Source: Kribbella rubisoli
GTDB lineage: Bacteria; Actinomycetota; Actinomycetes; Propionibacteriales; Kribbellaceae
Assembly: GCF_004217145.1 (NCBI RefSeq)
Contig: NZ_SHKR01000002.1
Location: 62,001 to 126,000 of the forward strand
Length of the DNA: 64,000 nucleotides
Reading direction: 5' to 3'
In this document: positions 8,573 to 17,067 of the stretch, piece after piece
Layout: each line of letters starts with the position of its first letter
Position numbering within the stretch: position 1 is the first letter of the stretch
The notes under the pieces: model-generated
Told to the model about the DNA's origin: nothing
Seen by the model: only the letters and a program-made list of their open reading frames with translations
The model's database searches: none
Program-made: the position numbers and the translations under genes

Positions 8573-9402
8573 GACTGCTCCGGATCCGCACCGACGACGG
8601 TCTGCGCGACGCCGTACTCGACGAAGACGATCGGGTTCGACCGTTGCCGGGCGCCGCCGAGCCGTTCGATCTGGACCGGCTGCGTGAGCGGGCGACTGTG
8701 GCCGAGCCGGCGGTGGACTTCGAGACGGTGATGCTCGCCGCGCCGCTGAGCCCGGGCAAGATCGTGTGCGTCGGGCTGAACTACGCGGACCACGCGGCCG
8801 AGGGCGGGCAGGAGGCGCCGGCCGAGCCGATCCTGTTCATGAAGGCCGCGGACACCGTGGTCGGAGCGCGCGACGACGTGATCATTCCGCGCGGCAGCGA
8901 GAAGACCGACTGGGAAGTCGAGCTGGGCGTTGTCATCGGTCGGAAGGCGGCCTACCTGGCCGACGAGGCCGAGGCGCTGGCTCATGTCGCCGGATATGTG
9001 CTCGCCAACGACGTGTCGGAGCGGCACTTCCAGCTCGAGCGCGGAGGCCAATGGGACAAGGGGAAGAACTCGGCGACGTTCTGCCCGCTCGGTCCGTGGA
9101 TCCTGACCGCGGACGAGGTGCCGGATCCACAGGCGATCAAGCTCGGGCTGGACCTGAACGGCGAGGCGCTGCAGGACGGTTCGACGGCGAACATGATCTT
9201 CGGCGTCGCGCACCTGGTCCACTACATCTCGCAGTTCATGACGCTGTACCCGGGCGATGTGATCAGCACCGGTACGCCGGCCGGCGTCGGCGCAGGCCAG
9301 AAGCCGCCCCGCTTCCTGCGCGAAGGCGACCTACTCCGGGTCTGGGCCGACGGCCTGGGCGAACAGCACAGCCGGCTGGTTAGCGCTAACGACAGGACGT
9401 AG
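8569..9402 (+). CDS. Fumarylacetoacetate hydrolase (FAH) family protein
   Basis: A 277-residue protein with the FAH core: KIVCVGLNYADHA, then an acidic metal-binding set in WEVELGVVIGR, NDVSERHFQ and the STGTPAGVG loop. Family members hydrolyse or decarboxylate diketo acids, including 2,4-diketo-3-deoxy sugar acids from non-phosphorylated sugar-acid pathways. The GTG at 8569 overlaps the preceding TGA. The context (lyase, dehydrogenase, amidohydrolases, importer) suggests it cleaves the last diketo-sugar-acid of the pathway, which is inference. Confidence 0.88.
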   Translation: MRLLRIRTDDGLRDAVLDEDDRVRPLPGAAEPFDLDRLRERATVAEPAVDFETVMLAAPLSPGKIVCVGLNYADHAAEGGQEAPAEPILFMKAADTVVGARDDVIIPRGSEKTDWEVELGVVIGRKAAYLADEAEALAHVAGYVLANDVSERHFQLERGGQWDKGKNSATFCPLGPWILTADEVPDPQAIKLGLDLNGEALQDGSTANMIFGVAHLVHYISQFMTLYPGDVISTGTPAGVGAGQKPPRFLREGDLLRVWADGLGEQHSRLVSANDRT

Positions 9403-9478
9403 TCGTCTGCGTATACGACCTCGCCCGCCTGAACGCGCCGTTAGTCGGCCCAGATACCCGGACACCTCCTGTCGTTAG
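9386..9478. repeat. 12-bp inverted repeat spanning the 3' ends of convergent genes
   Basis: CTAACGACAGGA at 9386-9397 is the exact reverse complement of TCCTGTCGTTAG at 9467-9478. The left arm lies in the last codons of the FAH gene and the right arm covers the stop of qorB. The 69-base loop contains CGTATACG and further GTCGT/ACGAC matches. It could act as a bidirectional terminator or mRNA-stabilising stem, but has no T tract. Confidence 0.5.
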
Positions 9479-10326
9479 TGCACCAGAGCGGCGGCGATCG
9501 AGTCCGCGATCGGGGTGGTCGGGCGACCGATCAGGTGGGTGAGGTCGCTGCCGCGTCCAGCCAGGAGGCCACGCTCGATCGCGGCGTCGACGTCCACGAG
9601 GATCGGCGCGAACTGCTCGGGCAACCCGGCCCCGAGCAGGATCTGCAGGTGCGTCTCGGCCGGAACGTTGTTGTAGGCAACGTTCTTCCCGGACTGCCTG
9701 GCCAGCTCGGCGGCGTACTCCGTCAGCGTCCACGCGACGTCGCCGTTCAACTCGTAGGCCTTCTTGTCGTGCCCGTCCCCGGTCAGCACGACGGCCGCCG
9801 CGGCGGCGTAGTCCCGGCGCGCGGCCGACCCGATCCGCCCGTCGCCGGCGCTGCCGACAACACCGTGCTCCAGTTGTACGGCGATCTGGTCGGTGTAGAC
9901 CTCGTTGTACCAGCCGTTGCGCAGGAGCGTGTACGGCAGCCCCGAGTCGAGGATCGCCTGCTCGGTCGCGAGGTGATCGGCCGCCAGGTCGAAGTCGGCC
10001 TCGGGTCCGCCGAGCACGCTGGTGTATGCGATCCGCGCGACGCCTGCGTCCTTCGCGATCGCGATGATCGACTCGTGCTGGTCGACCCGGTTCGGCTCGA
10101 GCCCGGAGATCAGCAGGACGGTGTCCCCGGCGCCGAACGCCTTCGCCAGCGCGGCCGGGTCGTTGTAGTCGGCGATCCGGACCTCGACGCCACGGGCCGC
10201 GATCGGGGCGGCCTTCTCGGCGTTCCGCGCGACCGCGACGACCTGGTCGGCGGGGACCCGCTGCAGCAGTTCGTCGATGACGAGGCTGCCCAGGTGGCCG
10301 GTGGCGGCGGTGACGACGATGCTCAT
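9475..10326 (-). CDS. qorB: NAD(P)H:quinone oxidoreductase, QorB-like NmrA-type SDR
   Basis: A 283-residue protein starting MSIVVTAATGHLGS, the TGxxGxxG-like nucleotide-binding loop of atypical short-chain dehydrogenases. It shares with E. coli QorB the blocks YTLLRNGWY, AGDGRI and YELNGD.AWTL, so the assignment to quinone oxidoreductase 2 is fairly firm. The ATG at 10326 follows an AGGAG site; a longer open frame to 10371 has no such site. It is divergent from an AraC regulator that probably controls it. Confidence 0.85.
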   Translation of the reverse strand: MSIVVTAATGHLGSLVIDELLQRVPADQVVAVARNAEKAAPIAARGVEVRIADYNDPAALAKAFGAGDTVLLISGLEPNRVDQHESIIAIAKDAGVARIAYTSVLGGPEADFDLAADHLATEQAILDSGLPYTLLRNGWYNEVYTDQIAVQLEHGVVGSAGDGRIGSAARRDYAAAAAVVLTGDGHDKKAYELNGDVAWTLTEYAAELARQSGKNVAYNNVPAETHLQILLGAGLPEQFAPILVDVDAAIERGLLAGRGSDLTHLIGRPTTPIADSIAAALVH

Positions 10327-10377
10327 CTGTACTCCTAGTCGTTGATGTCTGCCACCGACAGTAGGCAGCATCAGTGA

Positions 10378-10411
10378 GCGGATCTATGTCTATGGAGCGC
10401 GGATTTATATC
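10378..10411. promoter_or_regulatory. Tandem direct-repeat operator for the divergent AraC regulator
   Basis: The 13-mers gcggatctatgtc (10378-10390) and gcggatttatatc (10399-10411) match at 11 of 13 bases and are offset by 21 bp, two helical turns, so both face the same side of the DNA. AraC-family dimers bind such direct repeats. The site lies between the qorB start (10326) and the araC-type start (10447). Confidence 0.55.
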
Positions 10412-10446
10412 CGATCGTCTTGACGGCTGCGCGTATCATCAAAGAC

Positions 10447-11346
10447 ATGGATGTGCTCGCAGATGTCGTCGATGCGATGAAGACCGGCCCTGCCACGTCC
10501 GGGCGCACCGACGTCCGGGGCCCGTGGGGACTGCGGTTCGGGCACTCGTTCGGCGCGACGTTCCACCTGGTCCTGCAGGGTACGGCGTGGTTGCTGCCGC
10601 CGGACGGCGACCCGATCCCGCTCGGACCGGGCGACGCCGTACTGCTGCCGCGCGGCGTCCAGCACACACTCGCCGACCATCCGGACTCTCCGACCGTCGA
10701 CTTCGATCCGTCGGTCGAAGAGCCGCCGCACGGTCAGGGCGCCCGCGCGCTGCTGCTGTGCGGGACCTACCGGCTCGATCGCGAACGTCCCCACCCGGTG
10801 CTGAGCAAACTGCCCGACGTGGTCGTCGTGCCGGCGGATCCCGGCCGGCACCGAACGTTGCACACGGCAATCAGCATCCTGGGGGAGGAGCTCGACGCGC
10901 AGCGGCCCGGCGCGGCAGCCGTCGTCCCGGCGCTCGTGGATGCGCTGCTCGTCCTGATTCTGCGGGCCTGGTTCGAGAACAACGACTGCCCGACGGATCG
11001 CGGCTGGGCGCGGGCGCTGACCGATCCCGCGGTCGTGCAGTCGCTCGAGCTGATCCACGAGAAGCCTGGCGCCGCGTGGACGGTTGCTGATCTTGCTGCC
11101 GATGTCGGGTTGTCGCGGGCGGCGTTCGCGCGCCGGTTCACCGAGGCGGTCGGCGAGCCGCCGCTCACGTACCTGTCCCGCTGGCGGATGACGACGGCAG
11201 CACGGCTGTTGCGCGATCACAATCGCCCGCTCGCCACGGTCGCGAAGGAGATCGGCTACACCTCGGAGTTCGCGTTCGCAAAGGCGTTCAAGCGCGACTT
11301 CGGCGTACCGCCGGGGACGTATCGCAAGCAGCTCACGCCGGCCTGA
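10447..11346 (+). CDS. AraC-family transcriptional regulator with N-terminal cupin
   Basis: A 299-residue protein. Residues 1-170 form a cupin-type sensor (LQGTAWLLPP, GPGDAVLLPRGVQH). Residues 200-299 carry two helix-turn-helix units (WTVADLAADVGLSRAAFAR and ATVAKEIGYTSEFAFAKAF), the AraC signature. The ATG at 10447 is preferred over an upstream TTG at 10420 because it starts the conserved region. It probably regulates qorB and itself through the tandem repeat at 10378-10411. Its 3' end overlaps the convergent LuxR gene by 14 bases. Confidence 0.88.
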   Translation: MDVLADVVDAMKTGPATSGRTDVRGPWGLRFGHSFGATFHLVLQGTAWLLPPDGDPIPLGPGDAVLLPRGVQHTLADHPDSPTVDFDPSVEEPPHGQGARALLLCGTYRLDRERPHPVLSKLPDVVVVPADPGRHRTLHTAISILGEELDAQRPGAAAVVPALVDALLVLILRAWFENNDCPTDRGWARALTDPAVVQSLELIHEKPGAAWTVADLAADVGLSRAAFARRFTEAVGEPPLTYLSRWRMTTAARLLRDHNRPLATVAKEIGYTSEFAFAKAFKRDFGVPPGTYRKQLTPA

Positions 11347-12379
11347 CGGTCAGATCCTCCGGGCGCAACGTCGCGACCAGCTCGCCACGACTGCGTACGC
11401 CGACCTTGGCGAATGCGGACTTCAGGTGGTCCTGGATCGTGTGCGGCGAGATCGACAGTCGATCCGCGATCTCGGTGGTGGTGTGCCCGGAGATGATCTC
11501 CAGGCAGATCTCCCGCTCGCGCGTGGTCAGCCCGTACGCCGCCAGCAGCATCCCGACCAGGTGATGGCCGGACGCCGGCTCGATCGTGACCACGACCTCG
11601 TCGTCGTTGTCCCCGAGCAGACGGCTGCCCTGCAAGACAACCCATCCGCCCGAGGCCGTCTGGACCCGCGCCTGGAAGGTCCCAGCCACCCGCGTGCCCG
11701 TGACTACCGCGCGGAGCAGTACGTCGAACCGCCCGGGCGCGATCTCGTTCAGCTCGTCCTGCCAGGTCTGCGCGGCCGCGGTGATCGCCCGAGGTTCGCC
11801 GTTCGGGCCGGTGACGACGATCGACGGGCCGACCCCTCCGCGGTACCCGTGCGCATCCGTCCGTACGGCGACCCGCGTCGCCGCGCCGATCACCGGCGCC
11901 ACCGACCCGAGGAACTCCACCTCGCGATCGCTGAAGTCCGAGCCACTCCGCACGAACCCGGCCGCACCCCAGCAGTCGCCGTCGACAGTGAACGTGGTCC
12001 GCACCTCGTGCTCGATCCCGAGCGGCCGCCACACCTCGTTCAGCCGCCGGTGCCCGACGACTTCGCGATACGGCAGGTCGGACATCCGCGCGACCCGGCG
12101 ATCGTTGCGGGCCAGTTCGGCGAACGAGTTCGGCACCGATCCGACGTACTCCGTCTCGGCCAGCCGCGGCTCGTACTCCGAGGGGATGCGGGCCTGCCCG
12201 CTGGTCATCGAACTCATCACCAGCGTGGCCGGATCCAGGCCGGCCCAGCAGGTCAGCTCGCTGCCGACGACCCGCTCGACCACCTCGATCGCGGCCGCGT
12301 GCAGTTCGACGACGCCCATCCCCGACGTCGCCAGTGCCGCGATGTCCCGGCGCGCGGCCCGCGCCCGGCCCTCCCACAT
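11333..12379 (-). CDS. LuxR-family transcriptional regulator
   Basis: A 348-residue protein. The C-terminal 65 residues are a LuxR/NarL helix-turn-helix (GLTTREREICLEIISG, then IADRLSISPHTIQDHLKS). The N-terminal part has a GAF/PAS-like sensor look but no phosphoacceptor receiver domain, so the input signal is unknown. The ATG at 12379 is used; a longer open frame to 12673 would overlap the divergent cupin gene. It is divergent from the cupin/DUF1304 pair and may control it. Confidence 0.85.
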   Translation of the reverse strand: MWEGRARAARRDIAALATSGMGVVELHAAAIEVVERVVGSELTCWAGLDPATLVMSSMTSGQARIPSEYEPRLAETEYVGSVPNSFAELARNDRRVARMSDLPYREVVGHRRLNEVWRPLGIEHEVRTTFTVDGDCWGAAGFVRSGSDFSDREVEFLGSVAPVIGAATRVAVRTDAHGYRGGVGPSIVVTGPNGEPRAITAAAQTWQDELNEIAPGRFDVLLRAVVTGTRVAGTFQARVQTASGGWVVLQGSRLLGDNDDEVVVTIEPASGHHLVGMLLAAYGLTTREREICLEIISGHTTTEIADRLSISPHTIQDHLKSAFAKVGVRSRGELVATLRPEDLTVRPA

Positions 12380-12500
12380 GCGCTCAGTATGCGCCGCCGT
12401 ACCGGGGCCGCCTATCCCGGAAATGTGGGGATCCCGGTCAGGTCCTGAGCCCAGGCGGACGGGATTTCGGCCGGCTTCACCACTTCCTACCGTCGCAGCC

Positions 12501-12833
12501 ATGACCGAATCAGTGCATCTGAGCAACGCCGGCAGCGGGGTCGAGCACGCCGCTCCGGATGCGACCGTGACCGTCAAGATCGGCGCCGAACACACCGACG
12601 GGCAGTACGAGCTGTTCGAGGTCGACGCAGCGCGCGGCGAACCGGCTCCGCCGCGGACCGAGCCGTGCAGCAAGGCGTTCTACGTTCTGCACGGCCGGAT
12701 CCTCGTCCAGGCCGGCGACCAGGGTTACGACCTCGGCCCGGGCTCGTCGATCAGCATCCCGGTCGGCACCCTCAACACCTTCACGGTCCTGACGCCGGCC
12801 GCGAAGTTCCTCACTGTCAGGGCCTTCTCATGA
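12501..12833 (+). CDS. Small cupin-domain protein
   Basis: A 110-residue single-domain cupin. The second cupin motif reads KAFYVLHGRILVQAGD followed by LGPGSSISIPVGTLNTF; the first has Cys/Lys where many cupins have metal His, so metal binding is uncertain. It starts at the ATG at 12501 and is joined to the DUF1304 gene by an ATGA overlap. A sensor or small-molecule-binding role is possible; no reaction can be named. Confidence 0.8.
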   Translation: MTESVHLSNAGSGVEHAAPDATVTVKIGAEHTDGQYELFEVDAARGEPAPPRTEPCSKAFYVLHGRILVQAGDQGYDLGPGSSISIPVGTLNTFTVLTPAAKFLTVRAFS

Positions 12834-13201
12834 GTACGGCGGCGCAGGTGCTGGCGATCTTCATCGCCGTTGTGCTCGTCGGGGTGTTCGTGATGGAGGC
12901 GATCCTGTACCGGCATCCCAAGCTCTATCCGCTGTTCCTGACCAAGCGCGAGGACCTCGACGCGGTCCGGATGTGGACCGTGAACATGGGCTGGTACAAC
13001 CTGTCGACCGCGGCCGCGCTGGTGATCGGCGTGATCCTCGCGGCCAACGGCCACGAGTCGGCGGGCGGGGCGCTGGTGACCTTCACCGCGGCGCAGCACA
13101 CGTGCATGGCCGTCGTCCTGGTCGTGTCGGAGCGGCGGTTGTGGCTGAACGCGCTCATGGAAGGCATTCCTGCCGCGGTTTTGCTCATCCTCATGCTGTA
13201 G
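12830..13201 (+). CDS. DUF1304 family membrane protein
   Basis: A 123-residue protein with four predicted membrane helices (residues 5-24, about 52-72, 77-95 and 105-122) and the family motifs EAILYRHPK and NMGWYNLS. The function of the family is unknown. The ATG overlaps the cupin stop (ATGA), so the two are translated together. Confidence 0.85.
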   Translation: MSTAAQVLAIFIAVVLVGVFVMEAILYRHPKLYPLFLTKREDLDAVRMWTVNMGWYNLSTAAALVIGVILAANGHESAGGALVTFTAAQHTCMAVVLVVSERRLWLNALMEGIPAAVLLILML

Positions 13202-13253
13202 GAAAGTTACGAACCTTGCGCAATCATGGGCATGAAACACCGCACACACTCAA

Positions 13254-13286
13254 GGTTCCCGGATGGTCACCGAGCGTTCGGCTATT
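13254..13286 (+). promoter_or_regulatory. Possible PHO box (three 11-bp units) upstream of phoD
   Basis: Three abutting 11-bp units, GGTTCCCGGAT, GGTCACCGAGC and GTTCGGCTATT, lie 41 bases before the PhoD start. Actinomycete PhoP sites are direct repeats of 11 bp with a GTTCACC-like core, which the second unit resembles best. The match is loose, so the call rests partly on the downstream phosphatase. Confidence 0.35.
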
Positions 13287-13327
13287 CCGGGGGCCTGCCG
13301 GCCTGAGTACCCGTGAAGGTGAGGCTC

Positions 13328-14869
13328 ATGAGCCCAATCAGTCGCAGGACCCTTGTTCTCGGCGGACTCGCCGCGGCTGGTGTCGGCGCCCTCCCGGCTG
13401 CCGCCCAGTCGTCCGTGATCACCGCTACCGCCGCCGTCCCGTACCCGTTCCAGCTCGGCATCGCCTCGGGTGAGCCGGACGCGAGCAGCGTCGTACTGTG
13501 GACCCGCCTGGCCCCGTCGCCGACCAACGCCGACGGCCAGGGCGGGATGGCGAACGCCGACGTCGCCGTGGACTGGCAGGTGTCGACCACCGACACCTTC
13601 AGCACGCTGGTCGCCACCGGCACAGTCACTGCCAAGTACGCCGCCGCCCACTCGGTGCACGCCATCGCCGGCGGCCTCAATCCGGACTCCGACTACTTCT
13701 ACCGATTCCGTGCCCAGGGCTACATCTCGCCCGTCGGCCGGACCCGCACCACTCCGGCCATCGGTGCCGCCGGACGCGACCTGGTGATGGCCTTCACTTC
13801 CTGCTCGCACTACGAGGAGGGCTACTTCACCGTCTACCGCCGGATGGCCGAGGAGAACCCGGGCGTCATCCTGCACCTCGGCGACTACATCTACGAGTAC
13901 GGTCCGACGACGGGCCGCCCGCGTCTCCACCTCGGCAACGAGATCGTGTCGCTCGCGGACTACCGCCGCCGGTACGCGCAGTACAAGACGGACCCGGACC
14001 TGCAGGCTGCGCACGCGGTGGCGCCGTGGATCGTCGTACCTGATGACCATGAGGTGGAGAACAACTACGCCGGCACCGTGCGCGAGAACAACACGCCTGC
14101 GCTGACTGCGGCGCAGTGGACCGCGCGGCGTTCGGCGGCGTACCAGGCGTACTACGAGAACATGCCGCTGCGGCCTGCTCAGGTGAACAGCGGCAACAGC
14201 ATCCAGCTGTACCGGCGGCTGCGGTGGGGGAGTCTGGCGACGTTCCACATGCTCGACACCCGGCAGTACCGCAATGACCAGGCATGTGGTGACGGCTGGA
14301 AGGTCTGCTCGGACGCCGATCTCGCCACCCGCAGTCTGCCCGGCAACCCGCAGGAGACGTGGCTGCTGGACGGTCTGGGGCAGCACCTGGGTACGTGGGA
14401 CATCATCGGCCAGCAGGTGTTCTTCGCCCGCCGGTTCAACTCGACCGGTGCCAGCATGGACTCCTGGGACGGGTACCGCGCTTCGCGGGCGCGGATCCAG
14501 CAGGGCTGGGTGGATCGGTCGGTCCGCAATCCCGTCGTACTCACCGGAGATGTCCACCGGGCGTGGGCGAACGACCTCAAGGCCGACTACAACAACGCGA
14601 ACTCGGCGACCATCGGCACCGAGCTCGTCACCAGCTCGGTCACCTCGAGCGGTGACGGCGACGCGACCACAGCGGTGCCGGACGCCGGGACGAACCCGTG
14701 GCTGAAGTTCTACAGCAACCGGCGCGGGTACATCCGCGCGACGGTCAGCCCGACCGAGATGCGAGCCGACTTCCGCAACGTGGCAAAGGTGTCCGAGCAC
14801 GGCGCCGCTGCTGCGACCGCGAAGTCGTTCGTCATCGAAGAGGGCCGGCCCGGATTGCAGGCGGTGTGA
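13328..14869 (+). CDS. phoD: PhoD-family alkaline phosphatase, Tat-exported
   Basis: A 513-residue protein with a twin-arginine signal (SRRTLVLGG) and the PhoD layout: an N-terminal beta-domain (about 40-140) and a catalytic domain with FTSCSHYEEG, LHLGDYIYEYG, PDDHEVENNY and LTGDVHRAW, which hold the metal ligands. It releases phosphate from phosphodiesters or monoesters outside the cell. The ATG at 13328 has an AAGGTGAG site; a GTG at 13313 is less good. One base separates it from the next exported-protein gene. A PHO-box-like repeat lies upstream. Confidence 0.9.
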   Translation: MSPISRRTLVLGGLAAAGVGALPAAAQSSVITATAAVPYPFQLGIASGEPDASSVVLWTRLAPSPTNADGQGGMANADVAVDWQVSTTDTFSTLVATGTVTAKYAAAHSVHAIAGGLNPDSDYFYRFRAQGYISPVGRTRTTPAIGAAGRDLVMAFTSCSHYEEGYFTVYRRMAEENPGVILHLGDYIYEYGPTTGRPRLHLGNEIVSLADYRRRYAQYKTDPDLQAAHAVAPWIVVPDDHEVENNYAGTVRENNTPALTAAQWTARRSAAYQAYYENMPLRPAQVNSGNSIQLYRRLRWGSLATFHMLDTRQYRNDQACGDGWKVCSDADLATRSLPGNPQETWLLDGLGQHLGTWDIIGQQVFFARRFNSTGASMDSWDGYRASRARIQQGWVDRSVRNPVVLTGDVHRAWANDLKADYNNANSATIGTELVTSSVTSSGDGDATTAVPDAGTNPWLKFYSNRRGYIRATVSPTEMRADFRNVAKVSEHGAAAATAKSFVIEEGRPGLQAV

Positions 14870-14870
14870 G

Positions 14871-16079
14871 ATGAAAACCCTTGCAGTACTGATGATTGCG
14901 GCCGTCGCTCACGTCGCTACACCGACCTGGACGACCGCCAACAGCGTGGCCACCGGCGATCAGGACAACGCGTCCGTTGCGATCAACCGGAACGGGTACG
15001 TCGCTGTGGCGTGGGAGGACGACCGCGACACCGACAACGCGACCGACAACGTCCACAGCGATATCTGGGTGCGGCTGTTCCACAACGGCACAGCTGTGTA
15101 CGAGAAGAAGCTCTCCGCCGGTGGCGACAGCGGAGTGACCACCTGGCGACACCTGCACCCGGACGTCGGTCTGGACGACAACGGCAATGCAGTCGTGGTG
15201 TGGCAGGACGACCCGGACGGCAACGGGTTCTACAACATCCCGTACCGCGTCCTGAACACTGCTGGCACCGTGACAGCGACTGGCAACGCCAACACGAGCG
15301 CCACCGGCCAGCAGATCAACCCGCGGGTCGCTGTGGACCCGGATGGCGCGCCGTCCACTGCAGCAGTCGCGTTCTCTGTGGTGTGGGAGGACATCCAGAC
15401 CGGTACGCCGGCCACCGTGAAGGCAGCCGGCTACACGGGACCGACCACTCGCGCCTGGGAGGTCACCGCCTCGCAGACGACCGGCCAGCACCACAACCCG
15501 GACGTGGCCGTGTCGGCGTCCGGCGACGCCGTAGTCGTCTGGGACGAGGACGGCGACGCCAACGGTGACTACAACATCGGACTGATCCGCTTGGGCCGGA
15601 CCAACGGCGCCGCCAGTCTGTCCCGCCGCGTCGCCAACGCGACGACGACGGGCCAGCAGACGCACGCAGCTGTCGCAGCCAACTTCAACGGCGACTTCGC
15701 GGTCGCATGGCAATCAGGTACGGCGCTCAGCACGCGCTCGTTCGACTCAGCGGGCACGGCCCGCTATGCCGACGTACAGGCAACGGCTGCGGGCACTGCG
15801 CCGTCGATCGGGATCGACGACCAAGCGCAGACCGTGGTGGGCTGGACGGTCCAGGCCACTGATCTCGATGTGTGGATCCGTGGCTTCGGGACGGACGGCA
15901 CCGACACGGGACGACTGTCACCGCAGCAGCTCAGCTCGGCAACCGCCGGTCGGCAGGAGCAGATGACGGTTGCGGTCTCGCCGTACGCCGAAGTTGCTGT
16001 GGCCTACACCGACGACAACGACGGCAACACCTACGACCAGGTCATCCTGGGCACCGGGATCTCCAACAACAGTTGGTGA
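14871..16079 (+). CDS. Secreted repeat protein, probably a beta-propeller
   Basis: A 402-residue protein with a short signal peptide (MKTLAVLMIAAVAHVATP). The mature part has repeats of about 45-55 residues with the pattern D..VA....G..VVVWED, for example VAINRNGYVAVAWEDD, VGLDDNGNAVVVWQDD and VAVSASGDAVVVWDED, which suggests a propeller of six or seven blades. Acidic DxDxxG-like loops could bind calcium. It starts one base after the PhoD stop, so it is co-transcribed and may help the phosphatase or bind a substrate at the surface. No enzymatic motif is visible. Confidence 0.75.
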   Translation: MKTLAVLMIAAVAHVATPTWTTANSVATGDQDNASVAINRNGYVAVAWEDDRDTDNATDNVHSDIWVRLFHNGTAVYEKKLSAGGDSGVTTWRHLHPDVGLDDNGNAVVVWQDDPDGNGFYNIPYRVLNTAGTVTATGNANTSATGQQINPRVAVDPDGAPSTAAVAFSVVWEDIQTGTPATVKAAGYTGPTTRAWEVTASQTTGQHHNPDVAVSASGDAVVVWDEDGDANGDYNIGLIRLGRTNGAASLSRRVANATTTGQQTHAAVAANFNGDFAVAWQSGTALSTRSFDSAGTARYADVQATAAGTAPSIGIDDQAQTVVGWTVQATDLDVWIRGFGTDGTDTGRLSPQQLSSATAGRQEQMTVAVSPYAEVAVAYTDDNDGNTYDQVILGTGISNNSW

Positions 16080-16080
16080 T

Positions 16081-16440
16081 TCAGTTGACCGCGAACCACA
16101 GGATCGCGGCCAGCACGACCTCGACCCAGAAGTAGAACCAGATCGGATAGAAGGCGGCCGGCCGGTCGAACACCCGACCGACCAACCGGCCGGCCGCCAT
16201 CCCCGCCAGCGCAACCGCGACCGCGATCACCGCGCCGCGGCGGATCCCGTCGTCGATTACCGCGACGACGAGCAGTGCGGCGACGGCCAGCCCGAATCCG
16301 CCGTACACGGCCCGTACTTCGCTGCGCGCGTGCGGCCCGCTGATCTGGATCCCGAACGGCCGCACCAATGCGGCGGGTGCGGCGAGTCCGTAGATCCCCA
16401 TGCCGGCGAAGAAGACAGCAACGACGATGATCCCGATCAC
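16081..16440 (-). CDS. DUF4345-like small membrane protein
   Basis: A 119-residue protein with four predicted membrane segments and the R.EVRAVYGGFGLA motif common in DUF4345-type proteins. The function is unknown. It converges on the secreted repeat protein with one base between the stops. Confidence 0.7.
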   Translation of the reverse strand: MIGIIVVAVFFAGMGIYGLAAPAALVRPFGIQISGPHARSEVRAVYGGFGLAVAALLVVAVIDDGIRRGAVIAVAVALAGMAAGRLVGRVFDRPAAFYPIWFYFWVEVVLAAILWFAVN

Positions 16441-16455
16441 TTGCCGAAGGCTACT

Positions 16456-17067
16456 TCAGTTGGTGGTTGGGGTGATGGTGGCGAGTACTGCGTCGGCAGA
16501 GGTCACCACCTGGAGGCTGGTGATGTCCCGCAGCGGGATCGACGTACTGGCTGGCACCTGTGCCTGGTCGCGGCCGTTCGCAGCCCACCAGCCGGCTGTC
16601 TCGGTGGTGCCGTTGCGACTGCGAACGACGAGCATGCAGTGCTCGTACGGCTGCAGGTCCTTCATCTTCAGCTGGATGTCCGTACCCCAGCCGTGACTGG
16701 TCAGCTTGGCAGTCGTGTCTATGCCGCCGACTCCGTCCGTCGCAGTCCACGTAGCCGACGCCGGAGCAGACATCAGACCCCAGCCGACCACACCGCTAAC
16801 CATGGCTGCCGACGCGGCCGCCAGCACCCAGCGCCGACGCCTTGGCCGCCTCTTCTTTGTGAGCATCAGTGGTGCAGGCTCTGGTTCCTCCGTCTCGATG
16901 TCTTCGACCGGTATGGCGTGCAGGAGGCCGGGGAGGTGGGCGAACTGCAGCAGCGTCTCGCGGCAGGTCGCACAGGTCGCGAGGTGCTCCTCGGTCGCAC
17001 GACGTTCGGACGTCTCCAGCGCACCGAGGACGTAGGCACCGATCGACATCGACTCCGGGCACGTCAT
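16456..17067 (-). CDS. Zinc-type anti-sigma factor (RskA/RslA-like)
   Basis: A 203-residue protein. The N-terminal zinc anti-sigma domain has HLATCATC (the HxxxCxxC motif, about 28-35). A basic stretch and one membrane helix (near 79-97) follow, then an extracytoplasmic RskA-like domain. It should hold the adjacent sigma factor inactive at the membrane until a signal causes its release or proteolysis. Its ATG overlaps the sigma stop (ATGA), ensuring matched synthesis. Confidence 0.88.
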   Translation of the reverse strand: MTCPESMSIGAYVLGALETSERRATEEHLATCATCRETLLQFAHLPGLLHAIPVEDIETEEPEPAPLMLTKKRRPRRRRWVLAAASAAMVSGVVGWGLMSAPASATWTATDGVGGIDTTAKLTSHGWGTDIQLKMKDLQPYEHCMLVVRSRNGTTETAGWWAANGRDQAQVPASTSIPLRDITSLQVVTSADAVLATITPTTN

